A stretch of 64,000 bases of DNA from NCBI GenBank assembly GCA_019925795.1, contig CM034311.1:31599472-31663471 (forward strand), written 5' to 3'. The DNA comes from Dendrobium chrysotoxum. Taxonomy: Eukaryota > Streptophyta > Magnoliopsida > Asparagales > Orchidaceae. The notes below the pieces were generated by a model. The model did no database searches. It was not told the DNA's origin and saw only the letters and a program-made list of their open reading frames with translations. The position numbers and the translations under genes are program-made. Shown one piece after another: positions 54,240 through 64,000 of the stretch (position 1 is its first letter; every line of letters starts with the position of its first letter).

Positions 54240-54735
54240 CTAAATGCATCTTGGCGAGATGAAGATCACACTTCAGGATGTCCAAATGCTTCTTGGCCTT
54301 ACAGTTGATTGGCCTGTCATGGTGGGGCTGAATGTTCTTGGTAAAGGCCGTTGTTGGTTAAGCTGGACGGACTGGTGCAATGAGCTTTTTGGTACAAATC
54401 TTGGCCGAAATACAGTATACCATGCACCTAGAGATGAGGATGATGTATCCACCTTCAGGATGGATACAACTCAGGTCTAGTCGATGCTCTCGCTCGCTGG
54501 CTCTGCTGGGTTTTCTAAAAGGACTTATACGATGACTTAGCACCCGAGTCTTTCCTGCAACATGTACGAGCATACATCTTATTTATGATTGGATGTTTTC
54601 TGATACTAGATATGTCACGGTCACACGTTTCATTATATTAGTTGTCATTGCTTACGGATGTGGACAATTTTGGTAGAATGTCTATTGGGAGTGTGGTACT
54701 AGCACATCTTGGTTGCGGATGCCATAAAGGAGGTT
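54240..54735 (+). pseudogene. Plant mobile domain (PMD) fragment
   Basis: Open from 54244 to 54480 and then continuing in another frame from about 54523 with stops. The first part has GEMKITLQDVQMLLGLTVDW, the hallmark start of the plant mobile domain (aminotransferase-like PMD, as in MAIN/MAIL1 and in many Mutator-like and other TE proteins). The second has FLQHVRAYILFMIGC then SIGSVVLAHLG, the next conserved parts. About 150 residues are covered, with a frameshift and stops, so it is not functional. Its absence from copy A and PMD biology point to a transposon-borne origin, but no element ends were found. Confidence 0.7.
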
Positions 54736-55589
54736 GGTGGTCCCCTTAGTTGTAAATAATATCAGGTAATAAAGAAACGTAGCAAAGTTTGGAAGAAGAA
54801 AATCTAAAGACAATCGGTTGAGTGTTTTAAAAGAAGCTTAGAGCTATGTAATTATGCAAGTTAATTTGAAAATTCTCTTCACCCAAGAATCATCCTCATT
54901 CTGTTAAATCATGACCTAGTTATAAACTCTTTGAAAACACATTTTGATTATTTCTAACCAATATTGAGACACTCAATCAAAAGGCTTGAGCATATGAGCC
55001 CCTCCGAGCATGTTGTACACAATACCTTAATGAACTTAGAATTAAGTAAAACTGAACTCATTGGACTTTTTTTCTAGAAGCAATTATTTCGACTATAATC
55101 ACATAAAATTCTAATAACTCAAAGTATTCTAGAATATATCAAAGCAAGATATATTTGATACTTAAATAGAATATTTTACAAGCTTTTCTAATAATATTGA
55201 GTTTATCTTGTTGAACCAAACTGTATCGACTATAATGAAATTTAGATGATTTTAGGATATGCTCTCGAAGTGTCTATTCAAATATTCATACTCTTTGTGT
55301 TTTAAAAATTATAGCAAAGCCACACTTAATCATATGAGTTTTCCAATGGGTATCAATTTTGATGGGTTTTCTCAGTTATGGCTAACCCATTTTTATACAA
55401 GCCCTTCTATTTTCATCTTAATAAGCAGGGCTAAGGGCTCTACTTAATTAAAATTTCATAAAGCTTCAATGCAAGAATGATTCTCAGAGACTGTTTCTAA
55501 ACCTAATTGAAAAGGCCTTAATTGGCTTCTAAGTACGCTCGGCCCACTTGGAAGGATGGTAAAATTGAATACGGGTGATTACAAGTGTT

Positions 55590-56404
55590 TGTATATTGCC
55601 AACGACAAGTTTTAGCAATCATGTATTACTACATAAACCGTGTACAATTATACATATTTAACGGGTGATTTTGGATAGGCCTATCTGTCATTCACTTATT
55701 CTATTTTTTAATCTATAATTGTTCATTCAAACGGATTATTTGCATGCACACAACACTCCTAAGCAAATATAGTGCATTTGAATTGGTCTATTTAATTGTA
55801 GGAATGACATTTTCTGAACCTACAATTAACAATAGAAAGATATCTATTTGTATTGATGTGTGTGTGCGTGTAAAGGACAAGTTTTAGCAATCATGTATTA
55901 CTGCATAAACTACATATAGTTATGCATATTGAACGGGTGATTTTGGATAGGCATATCTGTCGTTCACATATTCTGTTTTTTAAACCATAATTGTTCATTC
56001 AAACAGGTTATTTACATGAACACATCACACCTAAGCAAATATATTGCATTTGAATTGATCTATTTAATTGTCGGAATGACATTTTCCAAAACTACAATTA
56101 ATAATAGAAAGATATCTATTTGTATTAATGTGTGTGTGCGTATAAACGACAAATTTTAGCAATCATGTATTACTACATAAGCCACGTACAGTTATGAATA
56201 TTTAACGGGTGATTTTGGATAGGCCTATCTGACGTTCACATATTCTGTTTTTTAAACTATAATTGTTCATTCAAACAGGGTAATTATTTGCATGCACACA
56301 ACACACCTAAGCAAATATATTGCATTTGAATTGGTCTATTTAACTGTCGAAATGACATTTTCCGAAACTACAATTAACAATAGAAAGATATCTTTTTGTA
56401 TTGA
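55590..56404. repeat. Tandem repeat, unit about 270 bp, three copies
   Basis: Units restart at caagttttagcaatcatgta (about 55606, 55879, 56150, the last with one change). The paralogous array at 28.9 kb has two units. Confidence 0.85.
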
Positions 56405-56510
<106 letters not shown>

Positions 56511-58001
56511 TGCAATTGTTGATGATCTATGAAATATTGACATTCAACATCCATGCATTGTGAGTCTGTGACACTTGATAGATGTTAGTAATTGACAAGT
56601 AGTGCCACTCAACCCTACTCGAACTACTCAAGGAATGATATAATAATAGGATATTGTGGAATTGACATATGGTTTCACGGACTAGATGTAAACTAATCTA
56701 AAGAAATGGTGCAACCTTGCACTCATCCTACCTCAATAGGTAATGGGGGGCTTATAGTGAAAGAATCTCTTTGTAGTATGAGAGTTTGACATGTAGGCGA
56801 CCATAAGGGCACTATCATGAACCCTTAAATTGTCTAAATATATAATTTTTTTTTCTTTTTTTCATTTTGCTTGTTGCAGGAAGGAGTAAGGAGAGCCTCA
56901 TTCAATTTTCTTTTACTCCATTGTCCACAAAGAGGCTTTCCAAGCCACCCATTCATAGAATTCTCATTTAAGTGTTGGAAGTTCAAGCTTCTCCCACAAA
57001 GTCCAGTTTTTTGTTCCATAGTGGAGAAATATGTTACTCCTGTATTTATTTTAAACATTTTCTTGCTTTTGTTGTTGATAAGGAGTTTTAGTTTAGTTTC
57101 ACCCCGAAATAATTATTAGTATACTGAAAAAATTGTGATAGCATTTTAGCTTTAAAAATTTTATATTTCATCCAAAATTTTGATATAATTTTATTGTTGC
57201 CCATGTTAAGGGGCAACAAAACATTTATCCAAAAATGTGCCCAACATGTTAAAAATAATGTTGTAGTGGTGTTGTAGATCCCTACACTCAAAACACGTGA
57301 AAGGAGCAAAATCAGCGATTTAAGCGACGCGTGCTTCAGCGCGGTGCCTCACTTGAATGGTCAAATGACCTCTGATTGTCAAGCGGACTGTGCCGTTACG
57401 ATTAGAGCGTCGAATTCACCTAAGAGGGAGCCCCTCGCAAATAAATCGATGAAAACGATCGAAATCGACGACTAGTACCCAAAATCTACAAGCGACGTCG
57501 CCCAAATGACGTCTGATCGCAAAACAAACTTTACCGTTGCTTTTGAAAGGTCGACAATGCCCATTAATGGCTACAATTTTGTCAAAATAAATTCTCCTGG
57601 GGAGATCAACATGGATCCTGCGGTGATGGAGTGTGAATTTTTAAGGAATTCTGCGTGGATCGAAACATGAGCTTCTCTGTCTCATTTTTAATTATTTTGA
57701 TAATAATAATAATAATAATCTTATTATTATTATTATTATTATTGTATAAAAATATATATAAATAATAATGAATGAAATGAAAAAAATGAAATTAAAAAAA
57801 TTAAAAAAATCAGATTTACCTCTTATTCTGGTATCTCCTGCGTCGAATCCTACTAATTAAAATCCCAGGAATCTTGCTTAAATCTCTGGCGCTCTGCACT
57901 GCTTCACGGTCGCTTCCTGTAAATCCTGCAGATCACCTCAAACAAGTCGGCCTCACCCTCGTTGTTAATGCGAAACCAATCAACGCTTCGTTGGTTTCTT
58001 T

Positions 58002-58274
58002 TGTTAGAGAATTGAAAAATGAAGAGGGAGATTGATGGAAGTAGGAGAATAGATTTTCTCTTGCCATTTTAACAATACATCATCCTATTTATACTAATGG
58101 TTAGAAGTAGTTCTAGATTTCTCTATATATTCTAGAAACATCTTTTTTTAATAAAGCATTTACTACAAAACATAAGCATCCTAGAACATTCTACATTAAT
58201 ACTTAATGGTGGAATAATCTAGAATAAGGAATACTCTAGAAATGAGAAGCATATGAAATTAATAATTTCTAATA
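58002..58274 (-). repeat. LTR (3') of a minus-strand copia element (273 bp)
   Basis: Directly follows, on the reverse strand, a purine tract (aggggag, about 58275-58284) and the end of pol. The plus-strand left end is TG (58002) and the right end reads TA, where CA is expected. It interrupts the duplicated locus after ttggtttcttt. The other copy at 37.2 kb reads ttggtttctttgcttctcc, so the target was near tcttt. Confidence 0.75.
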
Positions 58275-60106
58275 CTCCCCTTGCTGCTCATTTTCGTGAC
58301 TCCAAGCTTATCACGAAGTTGTTGAAATTTATCTCTGGGTAGAGCCTTTGTGAAGATGTCTGCCAGTTGTTCTTCAGATTTGCAGTATATCAACTTTATA
58401 TCTCCTTTAGCTTCTACTTCTCGTAGGTAGTGATATTTTATAGCAATGTGTTTTGTTCTGTTATGAAATACAGATTCTTAGCCATAGCAATAGCAGAATT
58501 GTTGTCACAATAGATCACTATAGGAAGTTCTTGTTTTGAGCCCATATCTTCAAGTATTTTGCAAAGCCAAATTGCCTGATTTGTAGCACCCGTGGCAGCA
58601 ACATATTCTGCTTCTGCAGTGGACTGCGCAACTGAACTTTGCTTCTTAGAACCCCAAGAAAATACACCATAACCCAAGGTAAAGAAATAGCCTGATGTGC
58701 TTTTCATATCATCCTGAGAGTCAGCCCAATCACTGTTTGTAAACCCAACTAAGGATGATTGAGTACTTAGTTTATACCATATACCAAAATCCTTCGTGCC
58801 TTGAATGTACCTTAATACTCTTTTAGCAGCACTAAAATGAATTTGACATGGCTTTTGCATGAATCTTGACAGAAGGCTGGTAGCAAACATGATGTCAGGA
58901 CGAGTAGCAGCTAGATAAAGTAAACTCCCAATTAAGCTTCTATAGGTAGCTGCATCAGCCTCTTTAGTACCATCTTCTTTCATCAATTTCTCATTTGCAA
59001 TTAAAGGAGTGTCTACAGGTTTGCATTCATTCATTTTGAATTTAATTAGTAACTCAGAAGCATACTTTTTCTGTGAAATGAAGATATCTCCTTCTTCTTG
59101 ATGTACTTCCATCCCAAGAAAGTAATGCATGTGCCCCATGTCACTCATCTTAAAGGTCTTCATCATCTCAGTTTTGAACGAGTTAATCATCCTTGGACTG
59201 TTCCCAGTAATGATTAAGTCATCCACAAAGAGAGAGACAATGAGAAGATTACCTTCTTCAATTTTCACATAGAGTGTTGGTTCACTTATACTCCTGGTGA
59301 ATCCATGGTTGCAAAAATAGTTATCAATTTTGCTGTACCATGCTCGAGGTGCTTGTTTGAGCCCATAGAGAGCCTTTTTAAGTTTATAAACTTTCTTTTC
59401 TTCTTTTATGAATCCTTCAGGTTGCTGAACATACACATCTTCCTTGAGTTCTCCATTCAGAAAGGCTGATTTTACATCCAATTGTGAGATCTTCCATTTT
59501 TTTTGAGCTGCAAGAGCAACTACAGTTTAGATGGTGTCAAGTCTAGCAACATGAGCATAAGTTTCATTGTAGTCTACTCCTGCTTGCTGAGAGTAACCCT
59601 TGGCAACAAGTCTTGCCTTATATTTATTTAAAGAGCCATCTGGGTTAAGTTTTGTCTTGAATATCCACTTAACTCCAATTATATCCTTATTCATAGGATA
59701 AGGCACTAGCTCCCAAGTGTTATTCTTTTCAATCATCTTGATCTCCTCCTTCATAGCATCCATCCAAATAGGCTCTTTTGAGGCAGCATTACAGCTTTCT
59801 AATTCTACTAATGTAAAGTTACAAGATTCATAGATCTCTTGTAGTGCCCGGTATCTTCTTGGAGTAGATCCTGGTGAAGAAGTGGAAGAAATTTCACCTT
59901 CAGAAGTGCCATCGTAGTCCTCATTATTGACTGAGGTAGATGATGTCGGTATTAGCCCGAGGTCATCAGCTGGTAATACAGTGTCGGCTGTAGCTTGTTC
60001 TGTAGTGTCGTCGATAGACGGTGCTTGAAGAAATAGCTTGGGATCATCTGTATTTTCTCTTTTCCAGATAGCATCCTCATCAAATTTGACATCCCTGTGT
60101 TTTGAT
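58275..60106 (-). pseudogene. Copia pol fragment (RT and RNase H), broken
   Basis: Reading the reverse strand from about 60106: an acidic linker (FDEDAIWKRENTDDPK), RT start (MDAMKEEI at 59763, NNTWELVP, GVKWIFKTKL, ARLVAKGYSQ), a stop at 59527-59529, then the main open part 59481-58438 with LDVKSAFLNGELKEDVYV, LKKALYGLKQAPRAW, catalytic FVDDLIITG, YLAATRPDI, RNase H motifs TAEAEYVAA and CDNNSAI. A one-base shift at about 58480 throws the end out of frame, but HIAIKYHYLRE and LADIFTKAL are readable in the next frame down to about 58290. The integrase, protease and gag are absent because the element breaks off at about 60106. Confidence 0.9.
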
Positions 60107-63100
60107 TGAAAAATATATATAAGTTTATAGTTTTAAAAATATTTAATTTTCTTTGGGAAATGTTGGATTTGTGGAATTTTAATATTTAAAATCGAACGCT
60201 TATTATGAATTATATATCACCTCGAAAGGTGAACATATCGTTCCATAATAGGTTCAGATTATAAATCTTTAGATTTATTCTAATTATCGTAGTCAAACTC
60301 AAGGAGAGATAACATATGATCCCGAAGGGTCAAAATGATGTTTAATCCAATGTTCGACTATAATAATCTAAATAGAGATAATTAATTTTATAATCAAGGG
60401 TACGATTATAATTGACATATCTATCCGAAGAAAGAAGATATCAATCATTATCGATAGTTTGAATATGATAATAACGATCGTCATTTTTATTTTGATTTCC
60501 CAAAGATAATTAATTAAGGGTTTTGAAAAGCTTGATTTTGAAATCAGGTCTGGGTTTCTAAATCTCCTACGAGTGCAAGCCCTCGTAGTTAATTACATCG
60601 TAGGAAACCAGAAATTTCTTATGAAAACTATCGATTAAAATAGCAATATGAATTTTATTTAAGAATTCAAAGTTTGATATCAAGGGAGGTTAAATGTTGG
60701 AATTTTCAGTCGGGAATGGATCAAATTTGAGCAGTTCTTTCTGGAGGTCAAAGGATGAGGAGTAGGAGGTGTTTTGAGATTTCTGAATTACTTTAGAAAC
60801 ACCCCAACCTATCTTAAGTGTTGGGCTTAAATTTGATTGAAAGAGATATTTAATTTAAATGATTAATTTTATTAAAAAGTGGGAGTTAGATTCCCAAAGG
60901 TTGAGGTCTTAAGATTAAAAATCTTCCTCAGAACCTAAGTCTAAAGTGGGCAATGAAGATCAGTGACCCGAAACCTAGCTAATGCAATGCAATCCTGGAC
61001 TTACCCCGGCCTGGATTGGGGAGCCAGCTAAATCACCTAAATGCTTCAAAGCCATGTGTCCGGTCTTTTATATATATAGTGATTAGGGACGTTATTTAAG
61101 ATTAGTTTAAGGAGAACGGGGCCGACATCTAGAGCAGATTCCTAATTGGCCCCTGAACATATGTTGGGTGAAATGCTTAAGTTAAAAATGTAATTAAGAA
61201 TTAGACTCAATTTTAATTTGTTACTAACGCAATGCATGCTAGTTGACTCGATTGAATGCTTAAATCAGGATGAAGAAATTTTAAAATCAGGCTTAAAAAT
61301 AGGTTTTATCCTAGAGATTGCACAACATCCCCTTCGACAGAACTGCACCCTAATAGGTCAGGTGGTCTGCCAAAATCGTAGGCGGGGAGGTGCCTAACAT
61401 GGAAGAGAAAAGTCAATATGAATGCATGAAAAATCCCCGGCGAGTCCGGGCTTACTTCTTAAAGGCGTTAGAGTTTCTATCTAAGCCTAAAGTTTTTAAT
61501 TTTAATTAAAATAGAAATAGTTTGATTGTACCCTCACGAGTCTAAAATCGGGTTCCAGGCTAAAACAAAGATCGACATGCAAAAGCGCAAAAAAAAATAC
61601 TAAAAGCATGCAATTCTAATATCGTAATCAACACAAGTAATCAAATCAATTAAATAATTAAATTAATTAAATAAATATTCAAAATGAAATTCCATAGGCA
61701 AGTGCCTTTTAATATTACAACTCAGGGTCTGCAGGAAAAGTAAAGTGGTCATGCACCACTGACAACAACCCAGATTCTACTCCTAAGACTCAAGTGACTT
61801 TGAGAATTGAGATTCTTCTCGTTCTTCACTTCTTTGTCTTCTTGGAACTTCCTTAGATCGTCGGGTCTGGATATCCAAATGAAAAGAAACTCCTCCTAAA
61901 TAGGGGTGTTATCTTTTCTCTTTGGATACTTTAAAATCATCCAAATTTGGATCTCCAAATGGAAAGAGACTCTCCCTTAAGGGATGTCCCTTCCTCTTTG
62001 GATTTTAAATTGGATGCTTAAACATCTCATTCTCAAATCACTTTAAATAATTTATAACTCAATTTGCATTCAAATTACATCAATTAAAATTAAAAATATA
62101 GACTCGATCCTGTAGGGTTATCCTAATAATCAATAATTATATAAACATCCCAAGTAGTTAATATATATTTAAAATTTAAAATACTCAAACCATTCACACT
62201 TGGCCATGCTTTTTTAATTTTAAAGGGGGACTTAAGCAGATTTCTGAAGCACCTGCAGAAAACAGCGTCAATTTTAAAGCTTTAATTATTACCCCCTTTA
62301 ATTTTAAATGCCCTGTGCGAGCATGACTCCTGCATAAGATTAAATTAGTATAAATCATCCCTAATCTAGGGGTAGATCTAACGTACCATCAACCAAAACA
62401 CAGAGTGCAGTATTAAATAAATAATCATAGTAATTCTACTACTGACAAACATCATGCAGTAAAAGCTCGAAAACCCGGCACACAGCGAAAAAAATAAACA
62501 CCGGTCTAGCCTAAGACTAAAGCTGATTTTCCTAACAAACCATCTAAAGTGTGTGTAAAGGTTGTGTGGGTTTGATATGTCCTAAGTAGAAGCATTAGTT
62601 AAAGTTGTTTGATGTTCTAGTCGGTTGAAAGGCTTAAGGGAAATTTTTATTTGAAGTTTAAATTTGATTTTAAGCTTGATTTTGATTATTTATTGGATAC
62701 ACCTTTGTTGCACATCGAGGCCATGAAGTTTATTTCACATTCTTTAGGGTTAATTTAATAGCCTCGTAGGCCTGGGTTACCTAGTGGTACCCAGTATAAT
62801 TAAGTGATTTGAGTTTGATTAAGGGTTTGAGAGTTGATAAATTTTATTCAAATTGATTGATTGCTGGTTTTAATTTTAAATTGATATTTCCTGGAATTTT
62901 TGATGATTTATTAAATTTTAAAATTTTCTTGATTATTTTAATGATTTAATTAAGGGATCAAAATTTGATATTTTGATTAAGAGTGTTTTCTAGAATGTTA
63001 ATATTTTATTAAAATACTAGACCTTAATAAAATTAGTTAGACTATAAGTATATTAAAATTAAATTTTTCTACATTTTTTTATGAAGATTTGAAGTTTTGG

Positions 63101-64000
63101 GTTGATTTTGAACTAGATTTAACCAAAGTTGACTTCTTTAAACTTGATTGATTTCTAGAAACTAATATTTTTAATAAATATTAGATCTTAAGATGAGTTG
63201 TATGCCTTTGAGTTTGCTTAATTTGGAGTTCATTTGAATTAGTTATGAATTTTTGAAGTTTTAAGAATTATTGAAATTTTCAAAATTAGTTAATTAAGGG
63301 TGTTTTATTGATTTGAGTCCAAATGACCTCCAAACTCCTTAGAATCAACTCTAAAGGTCAGGAAAGACCTAAGAAGAGATTCCTAAATATTTGAGAAAAT
63401 TTTGAAATTTTTAGTTATTTTTAATTAATTAAATTAACTAAATATTAGATTTCACTTAAAATTAAATTAAGTTTAAAATTGATGTTCAGTCAAGTGGCTT
63501 TTATTTTTCATTGATTAAGGGTTCAATTTTGGTCAGTTAGAGTTATTATTTGTAATTTTTGGATCTAAATTTGATTCATTACAATTTCTAGAAGGTTTTA
63601 AGGCTTAATTAAGGCTTGATTTTAATTAAGTTAATTAAGGGGCTTAATGACTCCAAAATTCAATGGGTAATTTTCCTAGGGCTGAGAGTGTCACTATGTT
63701 CAAATGTCCAAAGTTTCAATTCAAGAGGATGTAAATTCCAATTATTAGAATTTTTCTAAGTTTTCTAACTCAAAGTCCTTAATTATTATCCTTAATGATG
63801 TTATTAGGTTTAATAGGTTTTAATCGAAGTTTCTAGACCCTTGACTTAACATATACATAGCATGCACAAATATATAAACACATTCAACACCTAAATCTAG
63901 GAGAGCCTTAAGTGTGTGTGTGCACCTACACATGCAAAAGTTAAGGGTAGTAACATGAGCATTAACTTAATTAATGAATAATTAGATATTAATTATTCAT
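60107..64000. other. AT-rich region of unknown nature
   Basis: Starts abruptly where the copia pol ends. No open frame above about 60 codons. It has a less AT-rich stretch (about 60.95-61.45 kb, with ccccggcctggattgggg and a tttatatatatagtg TATA-like site near 61070), a pair of hairpins at 61.87-62.01 kb, and a T-rich tail to the window end. The abrupt junction and texture suggest non-coding or LTR sequence of a large element whose other end is outside the window. No ends or domains were found. Confidence 0.35.
61868..62012. repeat. Two tandem hairpin units, about 65-85 bp each
   Basis: Unit 1 (about 61868-61932) begins tatccaaatgaaaag and ends cttttctctttggata. Unit 2 (about 61954-62010) begins atctccaaatggaaagag and ends cttcctctttggat. 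Each can fold on itself with a stem above 20 bp and a few mismatches, and the two are diverged copies of one another. Confidence 0.65.

Overview
This is an AT-rich, gene-poor window of a nuclear plant genome, most likely a eudicot. The evidence is: plant-type Ty1/copia and Ty3/gypsy LTR retrotransposons with initiator tRNA-Met primer sites; plant MITE families (hAT, Harbinger/Tourist and CACTA types); a Helitron; and captured plant gene pieces (chloroplast ATP synthase gamma subunit, beta-tubulin, TIC32-like dehydrogenase, PPR protein, plant mobile domain). I find no intact, confidently named host gene, and no rRNA, tRNA or CRISPR. All family names come from motif recognition by eye; no search was run.

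Layout. 0-3.5 kb: internal region and probable 3' LTR of an old LTR element. 3.5-6.0 kb: a 0.7-kb direct duplication flanking a probable solo LTR. 6.6-14.2 kb: copies of a locally duplicated block carrying a hAT MITE (7979-8429), a Harbinger-like MITE (9247-9714) and a 2.5-kb solo LTR with a perfect 5-bp target duplication (9823-12346). 14.1-23.1 kb: a decayed copy of a small two-exon gene, broken by a SINE-like insert, a 2.7-kb non-autonomous LTR element that carries pieces of at least four host genes (14580-17275), and a young 5.26-kb gypsy element on the minus strand (17804-23058; its 349-bp LTRs differ at one base). 23-37.4 kb: MITEs, a CACTA-type element with a tRNA-like insert, more of the duplicated block, a 757-bp insertion, and a 5.9-kb non-autonomous Helitron (31027-36965). 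39.1-50.7 kb: an 11.6-kb SIRE-like copia element (LTRs about 1.79 kb) with decayed gag-pol and an extra 3' ORF; it contains dozens of copies of a 15-bp palindrome in both LTRs and in front of the extra ORF. 51-52.2 kb: the 5' end of another minus-strand LTR element. 53.3-58.0 kb: a second, less disrupted copy of the duplicated locus, including the open two-exon gene, a plant-mobile-domain fragment and a 270-bp tandem array. 58.0-60.1 kb: a minus-strand copia fragment (LTR plus RT/RNase H). 60.1-64 kb: AT-rich unidentified sequence with a pair of tandem hairpins.

The most useful overall structure is that the duplicated copies serve as natural empty sites. The insertion points of the gypsy element, the Helitron, the hAT and Harbinger MITEs, the solo LTR and the SINE-like insert can each be read against an uninterrupted paralogous copy inside the same window. 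The most unusual items are the multi-gene chimera at 14.6-17.3 kb and the palindrome arrays of the copia element.
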